DNA of 64,000 nt from positions 5,208,001 through 5,272,000 of the forward strand of contig NZ_CP073714.1 in the NCBI RefSeq assembly GCF_023101145.1. The letters run 5' to 3'. Of the stretch, positions 17,510-26,510 are shown piece after piece. The notes beneath the pieces are model-generated. The model was not told the DNA's origin. It ran no database searches and saw only the letters and a list, made by a program, of their open reading frames with translations. The DNA comes from Paenibacillus pabuli (lineage in GTDB: Bacteria > Bacillota > Bacilli > Paenibacillales > Paenibacillaceae). The stretch's first letter is position 1; each line of letters starts with the position of its first letter. The position numbers and the translations under genes were made by a program.

Positions 17510-17605
17510 AGGAATCCCTCCGTCTTTTCACTTTTGGTATCATCTATTAATTACCACTACATGATACCGTGAATCCGCTTTCCTAGCAACAGCAAAATAC
17601 TGTTC

Positions 17606-18721
17606 CTACTTCAGTTGGTCCGGATTGAGGCATTCCAGTTCAGGAATAACGAAAATACCGTCTTTACGAATCAATACATCATCGAAATAAATTTCCCCAC
17701 CACCGTAGTCCGGACGCTGAATCAACACCAGATCCCAGTGAATGGAGGAACGGTTTCCATTATCTGTTTCTTCATATGCCTGCCCTGGTGTAAAATGCAA
17801 GCTGCCTGCGATTTTTTCATCAAACAGAATATCTTTCATTGGGTGCAGAATATGTGGATTGAATCCAATTGCGAATTCACCGATATGACGAGCGCCATCA
17901 TCTGAATTCAGAATTTCATTAAGACGTTCTGTATCGTTGCTCGTCGCTTCAACAATTTTACCGTCTTGGAAGGTGAATTTGATATTCTCAAAAGTCACTC
18001 CGTTATACAGCGTTGGCGTGTTATAACTAATCGTTCCGTTTACGGAATCACGTACAGGGGCACTGTAAACTTCGCCATCCGGAATGTTTTTTTGGCCAGA
18101 ACATTTCTCTGCACCGATATCTTTAATGGAGAAGCTCAGATCTGTTCCTGGTCCAGTAATACGGACTTTATCCGTGCGTTTCATCAGGTTAGCCAGTGAA
18201 TCCTGCGCTTTGTCCATTTTGGCGTAATCCAGGTTACATACGTCGAAATAGAAATCTTCGAACGCTTCTGTGCTCGTATTCGCCAGTTGTGCCATGCTTG
18301 CATTCGGGTAACGAAGTACAACCCATTTCGTATGTTTTACCCGTTGCTCGCTATGTACCGGATGGGAGTAAAGTGAGTTGTACATTTTCATTTTTTCTTC
18401 CGGTACATCGGACAGATCATTCACGTTTTCCCCTGCACGGATGCCAATATAACAATCCATTTGTTTCATTCGGTTCAAATCGATTTCTGCCCAGGTTTTC
18501 ATCATTTCTTCTGTCGCATTTTTGAGCATGGCACGCTGAACCGTCTTGTCTGTCAGCTGTACAAAGACGTTTCCGCCTTTATTGCCTACTTCTTCAATAA
18601 TTGCATTAATCAGATCGCGTTCCGTACCAATCATCTCAACCAGCACATTCTCGCCGGGCTGTACATCTACAGAGTAGCCCACCAGATTGGCTGCGAGCTT
18701 CTGAATTCTTGGGTCCTTCAT
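17606..18721 (-). CDS. ampS: M29 family aminopeptidase (AmpS type)
   Basis: 371-aa thermophilic-type metalloaminopeptidase (family M29), which releases N-terminal residues from peptides in the cytoplasm. It opens MKDPRIQKLAANLVGYSVDVQPGENV, contains the family segment CSGQKNIPDGEVYSAPV, and has the metal-site region HFTPGQAYEET followed by SIHWDLVL. ATG 18721 is preferred: GGAGGA lies about 9 bases upstream, within the longer frame that starts at 18742. The gap to the HPr-like gene is 96 bases, so co-transcription is possible. Confidence 0.92.
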   Translation of the reverse strand: MKDPRIQKLAANLVGYSVDVQPGENVLVEMIGTERDLINAIIEEVGNKGGNVFVQLTDKTVQRAMLKNATEEMMKTWAEIDLNRMKQMDCYIGIRAGENVNDLSDVPEEKMKMYNSLYSHPVHSEQRVKHTKWVVLRYPNASMAQLANTSTEAFEDFYFDVCNLDYAKMDKAQDSLANLMKRTDKVRITGPGTDLSFSIKDIGAEKCSGQKNIPDGEVYSAPVRDSVNGTISYNTPTLYNGVTFENIKFTFQDGKIVEATSNDTERLNEILNSDDGARHIGEFAIGFNPHILHPMKDILFDEKIAGSLHFTPGQAYEETDNGNRSSIHWDLVLIQRPDYGGGEIYFDDVLIRKDGIFVIPELECLNPDQLK

Positions 18722-18830
18722 CTTGTAAACTCCTCCTGTCATCCGCCATTCCTGAATTGAACAACGGTAAATTACGATACTATTGTAGCACGCTACAACG
18801 ATCCCGTCAGCAGGTAGTCCCGCAACTCAG

Positions 18831-19682
18831 CTACTCATAAGCCCTGAAGTTTACATCGGTGACAAGAGCCTCTTTATTCATTTTACTTTTCATATCCTTG
18901 TAGCTTACCTGGCTTTCCGAGGAAAGTCGTAAGGGCAAACTGGTTTTCCGATCCACAGTTAAATGGTACACTGTTTGCACCTCTGCCTGTTTCATCATCT
19001 CTTGCATCGATGTTTCCCCTCTCTCCCATACATTGCCCAGATCCTCCTCAAGTTTCTTCTGACTGCCTCCCTTAACCGCTGTTGCCTTGTGCATATACTC
19101 TGCCCGAATCGCATTCATCTCGTCATTTAACTGAGCCAGTGCCCAGGTTTTGGCGTCTTTCGGCGCAAGTTCAATTCTCAGTATTTTTGTTCGACGACCT
19201 GAACCATACTCGGATTTTATCGTTTTGTTTAACCGATCGATAGTTTCCATTTGAGCGATGGGATTAAAACGGGACAACGAGCCGCGCAGGGGCTCATGCT
19301 GAGCAGTTAATGCCATCCACTGGCCTTTTTTTCGTTCAAAAGATGCACTGAATCCACTCGGTTGCCCGTTGTGGTTTACCATTGTCTTATTAACTCCCGC
19401 AGCAGTTACGGCTCCAGGGAGTCGTGTTTGCAAGGTCAAGCGGTCATGGTTCTCCAGTTTTCCCTCAAATTTGAACTGATTTTCGAACTGCCCGCTGCTT
19501 TCGCGTCGCAGTCCCGCTTCCCCATCAAAACTCAGCTTTTCTTTACCTGCAATTCCCGATAAAGCCAGTGAGAATAATTCCTCCGGACTTCGATCTCGCT
19601 CCAACAATCCACAACCAGGAGCACATAATACAACAATGCTCAGAATCAACAATAACCCGCGAACATACCAACGGTTCATCAT
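18831..19682 (-). CDS. Predicted lipoprotein, 283 aa
   Basis: An exported lipoprotein of unknown function. A signal peptide with hydrophobic core LLLILSIVVLC is followed by a lipobox-like APGC near residue 24. The mature part is hydrophilic, with EKLSFDGEAGLRRESSGQFE and repeated beta-rich segments, and resembles outer-surface LppX/LolA-type folds only vaguely. It lies 130 bases downstream of a diguanylate cyclase gene but a terminator separates them. Confidence 0.78.
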   Translation of the reverse strand: MMNRWYVRGLLLILSIVVLCAPGCGLLERDRSPEELFSLALSGIAGKEKLSFDGEAGLRRESSGQFENQFKFEGKLENHDRLTLQTRLPGAVTAAGVNKTMVNHNGQPSGFSASFERKKGQWMALTAQHEPLRGSLSRFNPIAQMETIDRLNKTIKSEYGSGRRTKILRIELAPKDAKTWALAQLNDEMNAIRAEYMHKATAVKGGSQKKLEEDLGNVWERGETSMQEMMKQAEVQTVYHLTVDRKTSLPLRLSSESQVSYKDMKSKMNKEALVTDVNFRAYE

Positions 19683-19766
19683 GTTCTATTCCACCTTTCG
19701 GTCAACTTTCTCCATAGCCTGCCCCTCCCTTATTTGCTTATACTTCCTTCCTTTGGCATCGCCTCT

Positions 19767-19816
19767 GCAAAAAATAAAGAGAGGACGACTCCACAATCGG
19801 AATAGTCCTCTCTTAA
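19767..19816 (-). terminator. Terminator of the diguanylate cyclase gene
   Basis: Minus-strand stem AAGAGAGGAC / GTCCTCTCTT with a T-rich tail. The stem begins at the stop codon of the cyclase. Confidence 0.92.
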
Positions 19817-21792
19817 CGTGTAACTTGCTGGTCTTCCATGACAATCCGGTTTCGACCGCCATGCTTCGCATCGTACAAAGCCATATCAGCCCGGTAAAAT
19901 AACGACTCCACACTGACTTTCTCATCCATCCAGTTCCATTCGGCAATACCGCTGGATACGGTCACGGAAGGCCTTGTCTCTTCTGCAACCCTTGTGCGAA
20001 TGATTTCGGCATATTCCAATGCCTGACGAGCACCAATCTGAGGCATATAGATGGCCAGTTCTTCCCCGCCCCATCTGGCACAGATATCCTCAGGCCGGAC
20101 AGAACTCGTTACAATGTCGCTCACCTGTTTCAGTACCTGATCACCTGTTTGATGCCCAAACGTGTCATTTACCTGTTTAAACTGATCAATGTCCACAACA
20201 ACCAGTGAACCACAGAATTCATGAGCCTGACGTTCATGGATCACACTATCCAGGTAATGTCTCACATACAATCCTGTCAGCATATCCAGGTTTGCCAAGC
20301 GTCGCACCTCGGCATGAAGGGTTGCATTGGAGAGAGCAAGTCCAATATGAATGGACAGCATCTGCAGCAGACGATAATTATCGTACGAAAAATACTGTTT
20401 TTTCGGATGTCCAAGCAAAATGGCACCCTTCACTTCACCATTTACACGAACGGGTGAAGCTATCAATGACATTGAACAGGTCAGATCCATGAAGACCGAG
20501 GACACTCTATCGTATTTCGAATAGTTGGATAGAATTAGCGGTTCTTCCGTTTGATACATTAAACCTGCGATTCCATAGTCCATTGGAAATGATTTGCGAC
20601 ATAACTCATTTACATTGGATGACATCACTTCGAATTGATCTGTACTGTCATTCAGTTGGAGGATACAGCACGATTCAGCCTGAAAGATGTCCTTCAACTC
20701 CTGCTCGGAGAATTGATAGATCTCCATTAGCTGCAGACTTTTATTCAAACGTTGTGTTAGATCATTGATTAGACGAAGTTCCTGGATTAACATATTTGAC
20801 TGCTCGTGCAGTTTGGCATTTTCAAAGGCAGTCCCTGCAGTATCCGCCATCATCGTAATGAGCTGCAGATCGGAATCCTCCATTAACTCCTCATTCATCT
20901 TAATATGAAATACGCCATAGATCCCTTGCTTGCCCTTTAGAGGAAGGCCAACCTCCAGAATGCGATATTCACCTTCATCCGATCGAACAACTACGAGCTT
21001 GCCTTCCATGAATGATTGTACACAGATATCTTCTCCACGTTCATGAACAAGCAGCGGTTTGATGCGGGGGTTGACACTGTTCTGATCCTGAGACATATAC
21101 AATGTCATGCGGGTCGTTGGGTATAAGTAATCAATACTGTCAAACACTTCATCCAGTATGGCATCCACATCCATTTTGTCATGCATCCGTTGAACGATTT
21201 GGAACAGAATCGATCTTCGGTGTTCTTCACGAGCAGTCTGTTCATGAGCATGTAATAGATCCGTCATAAATATGTATTCAAATCTTCGGTAAAAGCAGGT
21301 ACGGTAATGCAATGCCTCCGATCGAACAACGGCTTCAGACATGTCATCCTTATTTTGCTCATAGGTCACAGCGGTGAAGACAGCAAATACATCCTTGTTC
21401 GTCCTGGAGAAAAGAGGTTCGGCCATTAAATGGTACTCTCCATTTTCAGTGAATCCACGTAATGACTGAGCCTGTCCCGATTCAAGGCATTGCATCACAG
21501 TCGAATGTACATCCAACGATGGAGCGCCTTCACTTCCTTGCGCCAGACAGATCCCTTCTGTATTCCATACGTTGTATATGATCAATGATCTGTCTGAGTG
21601 TGGCCGCCGTTGGGTATGCCAGTCGGTATATGCTTGTTGCAGCAGGCTTCCCAAATATGAAAAATCAAAAGGTGTGATATCCATTTGTTGCATCCAAAAT
21701 ACATGCGCTTCGTGAGGAGCGGCAGAAGATGCGGAATCGCCCGAACTTCGCGAATTCAAGCTGGTTGGTTTACTTCTTAGATGTTCTAACAT
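19813..21792 (-). CDS. GAF-GGDEF diguanylate cyclase
   Basis: 659-aa cytosolic signalling enzyme that should make c-di-GMP from two GTP. Two GAF-like sensor regions span about residues 170-480 (MMADTAGTAFENAKLHEQSN lies between them), and the GGDEF domain occupies about 490-650. Seen: LDMLTGLYVRHYLD, VVDIDQFKQVNDTFGH, and the active-site signature RWGGEEL, intact. No RxxD inhibitory site was noticed upstream of GGEEL. ATG 21792 is preferred since AAAGGAG lies 8 bases upstream, downstream of a longer in-frame ATG at 21822. There are no transmembrane helices, so the signal is likely a small cytosolic ligand. Confidence 0.92.
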   Translation of the reverse strand: MLEHLRSKPTSLNSRSSGDSASSAAPHEAHVFWMQQMDITPFDFSYLGSLLQQAYTDWHTQRRPHSDRSLIIYNVWNTEGICLAQGSEGAPSLDVHSTVMQCLESGQAQSLRGFTENGEYHLMAEPLFSRTNKDVFAVFTAVTYEQNKDDMSEAVVRSEALHYRTCFYRRFEYIFMTDLLHAHEQTAREEHRRSILFQIVQRMHDKMDVDAILDEVFDSIDYLYPTTRMTLYMSQDQNSVNPRIKPLLVHERGEDICVQSFMEGKLVVVRSDEGEYRILEVGLPLKGKQGIYGVFHIKMNEELMEDSDLQLITMMADTAGTAFENAKLHEQSNMLIQELRLINDLTQRLNKSLQLMEIYQFSEQELKDIFQAESCCILQLNDSTDQFEVMSSNVNELCRKSFPMDYGIAGLMYQTEEPLILSNYSKYDRVSSVFMDLTCSMSLIASPVRVNGEVKGAILLGHPKKQYFSYDNYRLLQMLSIHIGLALSNATLHAEVRRLANLDMLTGLYVRHYLDSVIHERQAHEFCGSLVVVDIDQFKQVNDTFGHQTGDQVLKQVSDIVTSSVRPEDICARWGGEELAIYMPQIGARQALEYAEIIRTRVAEETRPSVTVSSGIAEWNWMDEKVSVESLFYRADMALYDAKHGGRNRIVMEDQQVTR

Positions 21793-22031
21793 GTCAGGCG
21801 CTCCTTTGCACCGTTTTTGCATCCACTCGGATGCATTAATCTGCAGACGTTATCGCAAATCTGCAAATCCTATGCGATAACCTTAATGTACAAGATGATT
21901 TAAAGTTAAGATACAATCTATTTTACTCCCTTTAAAGCTTTTTTGCATCCATATTTCAGAAAATTGTCCCATTATTTTGGGCCTAAGGACCTATCGACAA
22001 ATTTAGACGTTTTTTTGCTTTTATCACGCGC

Positions 22032-22060
22032 TTGACTTTAGTTCTAGTAAACTGTAATAT
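22032..22060 (+). promoter_or_regulatory. Sigma-A promoter of rpsD
   Basis: TTGACT at 22032-22037 and TATAAT-like TAATAT at 22055-22060 are separated by exactly 17 bases. Confidence 0.85.
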
Positions 22061-22066
22061 AAATTG

Positions 22067-22256
22067 TTGATGAAGACTACTAATGGGTCTTTAAATTTGG
22101 GCATTACCGGTTGTGTCACCCTCATTCTTTTTGTTGCTTTCAGAACAGCGGCTGAACTTTTCTGATCGTTAATATGCGTGGCTTGGCCCGCATCAACAAA
22201 TTGGAGCGCAAACAGAGCCCTATATGAACTTTAACTAAAAAGGAGCTACTTTAAAC
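22067..22256 (+). promoter_or_regulatory. Long rpsD 5' leader, candidate S4 autoregulatory site
   Basis: The promoter at 22032-22060 implies a leader of about 190 nt. In Bacillaceae the rpsD mRNA leader folds into a structure bound by S4 to repress its own synthesis. This leader is G/C-mixed and contains pairable segments (for example GGCTTGGCCC with nearby complements), but I did not derive a full fold. The SD AAAAAGGAG precedes the ATG. Confidence 0.55.
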
Positions 22257-22856
22257 ATGGCACGTTACACTGGTCCTAAATTTAAATTGAGCCGTCGCCT
22301 CGGCATTTCCCTGAGCGGAACAGGCAAAGAATTGAAACGTCCTTTCCCTCCAGGTCAGCACGGAGCTAACCAACGCAGAAAAATGAGCAACTACGGTATG
22401 CAGTTGCAAGAAAAACAAAAATTGCGCCACATGTACGGTTTGGGCGAGAAGCAATTCCGCACTCTCTTTGCTAAAGCGCAAAAAATGCAAGGTATCGCAG
22501 GTGAAAACTTCATGTTCTTGCTTGAGAGCCGCCTTGACAACCTCGTATATCGCCTTGGATTTGCTAACTCCCGCGCAGGTTCGCGTCAGTTGGTATCCCA
22601 CGGTCACGTAACTGTAAACGGCAAAAAAGTCGACATCGCTTCTTACCAAGTAAGCACTGGCGATGTAATCAGCCTGCGTGAGAGAAGCCGCGGTCTTTCT
22701 TCCGTTAAGGAAGCTTTGGAAAACCGTTCGCATCTTCCGGCATACGTAGAATTCAACGATACTGCTCTTGAAGGTAAATTCATTCGTTTGCCTGAGCGTT
22801 CGGAATTGTCCCAAGACATCGACGAAAAACAAATCGTCGAGTTCTACAACCGTTAA
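22257..22856 (+). CDS. rpsD: 30S ribosomal protein S4
   Basis: 199-aa ribosomal protein S4, a primary 16S rRNA binder that nucleates 30S assembly. Starts MARYTGPKFKLSRRLGISL and has the S4 RNA-binding domain (LDNLVYRLGFANSRAGSRQLVSHGH) around residues 90-150. In Bacilli rpsD stands alone rather than in the alpha operon, as here, with its own promoter and terminator. Confidence 0.98.
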   Translation: MARYTGPKFKLSRRLGISLSGTGKELKRPFPPGQHGANQRRKMSNYGMQLQEKQKLRHMYGLGEKQFRTLFAKAQKMQGIAGENFMFLLESRLDNLVYRLGFANSRAGSRQLVSHGHVTVNGKKVDIASYQVSTGDVISLRERSRGLSSVKEALENRSHLPAYVEFNDTALEGKFIRLPERSELSQDIDEKQIVEFYNR

Positions 22857-22885
22857 TCGTTGGAATTTCATTAAAGCTTTACACC

Positions 22886-22923
22886 AAACAGCTGTCCGAT
22901 ATTTCTCGGCAGCTGTTTTTTAT
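22886..22923 (+). terminator. Terminator of rpsD
   Basis: AAACAGCTG-TC-CGA / TCG-GCAGCTGTTT stem followed by TTTTTTATTT. Confidence 0.9.
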
Positions 22924-23175
22924 TTCGAGAGAAACAAAGAGCAAAATAATGAGGTTGTACCTGCACCTAATGCATGGATAAGACCCCACTCCTATACATA
23001 GTTAATCTATTTTCATCCACACTCGGACGCTCAATGCTTCCACGTTTTACTGAAATTCTTCCCACCCCCTCATGATATGTAATTCAATTCCGCATGATAT
23101 ATATCATAATCCATGGAATAATGGCATTTTTCGACCATTGCTTGTATTTCTCAGGCATGCAAACCAGCCTTTTTA

Positions 23176-23184
23176 TGCTATAAT
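23176..23184 (+). promoter_or_regulatory. Extended -10 promoter element of the PBP gene
   Basis: TGCTATAAT (extended TG plus perfect TATAAT at 23179-23184) lies about 30 bases upstream of the SD-bearing start. No good -35 was seen at 17 bases, which fits an extended -10 promoter. The remainder of the 356-base gap holds the rpsD terminator and nothing else recognised. Confidence 0.7.
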
Positions 23185-23213
23185 AAGTGCTGTTAAAAGG
23201 AGGAAGACACTGA

Positions 23214-26200
23214 ATGGTTGATGTTAATAAGAAAAAGCCCGATGAACAGCCTGCCCGCAAGCGCAGTTTTGCCCGCAGACTGGGTAGTTTCGTCAAATGG
23301 ATGGTTGTCCTGGGATTCATGGGGGTACTATTTGTAGGCGGTGCTCTGATGGGATACGTCAGTTCCATTGTGAAAGACGAACCCGTCCGTTCAAGGGCGC
23401 TGATTGAACAAAAAGTCAGCGAAAACTCCATCACAGGCTTTGCTTACTTTGCCGACGGCAGCCCGATCGGTCAATTACGAACAGAAGAAGACAGGCGTCC
23501 GGTCACCTTTGACCAGATCCCGCAGAAAGTTATTGATGCAGTCATTTCGATTGAAGACAATCATTTTTACGAACATAAAGGTGTAGACATGAGCGGAACG
23601 CTCCGTGCCGTGAAACAGAAAGTGCTGAAAGAATCTGTTCAAACCGGCGGAAGCACACTGACTCAGCAATTAGCCCGGCGTGTATTCCTCAATCTGGATC
23701 GAACCGAGGACCGGAAAGTAAAAGAAATATTACTTTCACTCCGACTCGAACGTTTCCTGACCAAAAACGAAATTATGACCGCGTACCTGAACAAGGTTCC
23801 TTTTGGTAACGGCTCCAGTGGATATAATGTATATGGAGTTAAGGCAGCTGCCAAAGGACTGTTCAATATTAATGATTTGAACAAATTAAACACAGCTCAG
23901 GCTGCTTATCTTGCAGGATTGCCTCAGCTCCCCTCCTCTTACTCTGCCTTTAATGGAAAAGGCGACTTTGTGGAGGACAATTTTGAGCGGGCAATCAATC
24001 GTCAGCATCTGGTCTTGCGCCGAATGCTGGAACTGGGCAAAATTAATCAATCCGAGTATGACGAAGCTCTTGCTTTTGATATCAAGAGTTCTCTCGCACC
24101 CAAAACCATCAAAGCTTACAATACTTATCCATACCTTATGATGGAAACGGAACGACAAGCTGCACAGATTATCATGAAACAACTGAATGCGGAAAAATCT
24201 GAAGGCACTGATGCCAAGGCAGACACAGGTTCGGATTCGGATACAGGTACTGAAACGCCGCAGAAAGAAAGCAGTGCCTTGCTGGAAGAAGCCCAGCAGC
24301 AATTGCGTACAGGCGGATATCGTATCTACACGACCATCAACAAGAGTATATACAAAACGATGCGTACCATTGCTGAAGATGATAGCAATTTCTCTGCTGA
24401 CGATCCCGTGAAGGGAAAGGAACAGACTGCTGCCATGCTGATCAATCACAAAACAGGAGCCATTCTCGGCATGATTGAAGGCCGCGATTTCCAGGATGAA
24501 CAGATGAACTATGCAACTCAGATGGTGCGTCAGCCAGGTTCAACCATGAAACCTATCGCCGCTTATCTGCCTGCACTGGATGAAGGACTTGTTCAACCGG
24601 CTTCCATTATTGATGATTCACCGATTATTCTGAAAGACGGCCCGAACGGGTTCCATATTCCGAAAAATGCCAACAATCGCTACCAGGGACTTGTGACAGC
24701 CCGTAGAGCACTCAATTACTCATTGAATGTGCCTGCGCTGAAGCTTTTCAACGAAGAAGTCGGTATCGACAAATCATGGGCCTTTGCCAAGAAGCTGGGG
24801 ATTACCACCATCCAGCCGATTGATTACCAAGCTCAGACTGGTGTTCTCGGAGGTCTTCAGTACGGTGTGACAGTTGAAGAGCTTACCAATGCCTATGGAG
24901 CCATTGCCAACAATGGTGTGTACAATGACTCCTATATGATTAGCAAAATTGTAGACTCCAAAGGGAATATCGTATATAAACACGATCCAGAACCTGTTCA
25001 AGCTTTCTCAGAACAGACGGCCTACCTGATGACAGATATGCTTCGCACCGTTATTACGGAAGGTACAGCCGATAAAGTTCGTGAAAATTACAAGTACTCC
25101 AAGAGTGTGCCGATTGTAGGTAAAACAGGTTCTACCCAAAACTATGCGGATGTCTGGTTTGAAGGCTATACGCCGGATGTCACATTGGGTGTGTGGGTTG
25201 GATACAAACAGCCAGTAAACACACTGGAAACCAAATCACAAAAGAAACGTGCTCAGCAGCTGTGGACGCAAATCATGAATCAGGTCATCGCTACAGACAA
25301 AGAGATGTTCGTAACCGATTCGTTCAAGAAACCGTCCGGGATCGAGACACGAACTGTATCGGCTTATAGCGGCAAATTGCCAACCTCTCTGACTGACAGA
25401 TTTGTCACGGATATTTTCAATAGCAAATTTGTGCCGAAAGACAGCGATGATGGCGTCGCCAAAGCCAAATATATCACTTACAATGGTGTCAACTACATTC
25501 CTCGTGATGAAACACCTGGAGATATGACGAAGGAAAAAACCGTTGTCAAACGTAAGAAACCGATCTCTGATCTCATCAAGGAACTACAAAGTGCATTCTC
25601 ACGCATGAGTCGTCACGAATCACTTGCATATTACCTGCCGGAAGATGCCGATGCAGACATGCCGACACAGATCGATCCAAGAACAGATAACGGCAAAGCA
25701 CCGGATGCACCAGGTAATGTGAGAATCTCCGTTGCCAACGGGAACGCGGTGATTACGTTTAATGCAACACCGGAAAGTGACGTAGTTGGTTATCGCCTGT
25801 ATCGCTCAGTGAATGGCGCCGGATTCCAGAATCAGGGGCAGGTTGTCCTGACAGGTGAGTCCAGATCATTTACCGCATATGCACAGGGTGGAAACTTTGC
25901 GTTCTACGTTACAGCAGTGGATGTAGCGGGTCGTGAGTCTGCTCCTAGCGCAGCAGTTAGCAGTGCTGGAACTATAGATCCTCCTGTAGATGAAGAAATA
26001 AATGAACCGATTAATGTTCCGGGAACAGTGGTTACACCGGAAGACGCTCCGAATGAGAACGCCGCAACTACCGCTCCAGCTACACCGGGCCAAGTGAGCG
26101 TGTCGGCGCTCTCCCAAGGATTGCGAATTCAGTGGGCCTCCAATCCGGAATCGGATGGTGTTCAAAGTTATGCCGTCTATTTTAGTGAGACAGGGGCAGC

Positions 26201-26342
26201 CCCTTACACCAAAATTGGCACAACTTCAGGTACCTCCATGGACTACGGAGTGCCGGCATCCACCAGTGGATGGTTCAAGGTATCCGCCAGCAACAGCATA
26301 GGCGAATCCGAGCCGTCCGGAGCCGTGCATTTCCAACCGTAA
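23214..26342 (+). CDS. Class A penicillin-binding protein with two C-terminal FN3 domains
   Basis: 1042-aa bifunctional glycosyltransferase/transpeptidase (PBP1a type) that builds peptidoglycan outside the membrane. A basic cytosolic tail precedes one TM helix (about 28-50). The GT51 domain shows ISIEDNHFYEHKGVD (catalytic Glu about 114) and TGGSTLTQQLARR. The transpeptidase domain has STMK (S443-K446), SLN (503-505) and KTGS (637-640). A low-complexity acidic linker (about 325-350) separates them. Two fibronectin type III modules follow, roughly 826-920 and 950-1042, joined by a Pro/Glu-rich linker. AAAGGAGG precedes the start. The FN3 repeats suggest wall or carbohydrate contacts. Confidence 0.94.
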   Translation: MVDVNKKKPDEQPARKRSFARRLGSFVKWMVVLGFMGVLFVGGALMGYVSSIVKDEPVRSRALIEQKVSENSITGFAYFADGSPIGQLRTEEDRRPVTFDQIPQKVIDAVISIEDNHFYEHKGVDMSGTLRAVKQKVLKESVQTGGSTLTQQLARRVFLNLDRTEDRKVKEILLSLRLERFLTKNEIMTAYLNKVPFGNGSSGYNVYGVKAAAKGLFNINDLNKLNTAQAAYLAGLPQLPSSYSAFNGKGDFVEDNFERAINRQHLVLRRMLELGKINQSEYDEALAFDIKSSLAPKTIKAYNTYPYLMMETERQAAQIIMKQLNAEKSEGTDAKADTGSDSDTGTETPQKESSALLEEAQQQLRTGGYRIYTTINKSIYKTMRTIAEDDSNFSADDPVKGKEQTAAMLINHKTGAILGMIEGRDFQDEQMNYATQMVRQPGSTMKPIAAYLPALDEGLVQPASIIDDSPIILKDGPNGFHIPKNANNRYQGLVTARRALNYSLNVPALKLFNEEVGIDKSWAFAKKLGITTIQPIDYQAQTGVLGGLQYGVTVEELTNAYGAIANNGVYNDSYMISKIVDSKGNIVYKHDPEPVQAFSEQTAYLMTDMLRTVITEGTADKVRENYKYSKSVPIVGKTGSTQNYADVWFEGYTPDVTLGVWVGYKQPVNTLETKSQKKRAQQLWTQIMNQVIATDKEMFVTDSFKKPSGIETRTVSAYSGKLPTSLTDRFVTDIFNSKFVPKDSDDGVAKAKYITYNGVNYIPRDETPGDMTKEKTVVKRKKPISDLIKELQSAFSRMSRHESLAYYLPEDADADMPTQIDPRTDNGKAPDAPGNVRISVANGNAVITFNATPESDVVGYRLYRSVNGAGFQNQGQVVLTGESRSFTAYAQGGNFAFYVTAVDVAGRESAPSAAVSSAGTIDPPVDEEINEPINVPGTVVTPEDAPNENAATTAPATPGQVSVSALSQGLRIQWASNPESDGVQSYAVYFSETGAAPYTKIGTTSGTSMDYGVPASTSGWFKVSASNSIGESEPSGAVHFQP

Positions 26343-26370
26343 TACAGCGTTATCCTAACTCCACTCTTGA

Positions 26371-26404
26371 CCCCATTCTCGCATCATGAGGATGGGGTTT
26401 TGTT
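26371..26404 (+). terminator. Terminator of the PBP gene
   Basis: CCCCAT-T-CTC / GAG-G-ATGGGG hairpin followed by TTTTGTT. Confidence 0.88.
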
Positions 26405-26423
26405 ATTCTTCGATACTGCAAAG

Positions 26424-26464
26424 TAAAAAAGCCTGATCCGCAATGAGATACGGATCAGGCTTTG
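26424..26464 (-). terminator. Terminator of acsA
   Basis: Minus-strand perfect stem AAGCCTGATCCG / CGGATCAGGCTT followed by TTTT. Confidence 0.94.
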
Positions 26465-26510
26465 AATTATGGATAGGCAGACAGACACGTTGCATCCACT
26501 GGTTTATGCT

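Noticed and set aside
22251..22871. A 206-codon open frame opposite rpsD
   Set aside because: It mirrors the ribosomal protein gene exactly. Its composition (Phe/Val rich) is typical of an antisense shadow.
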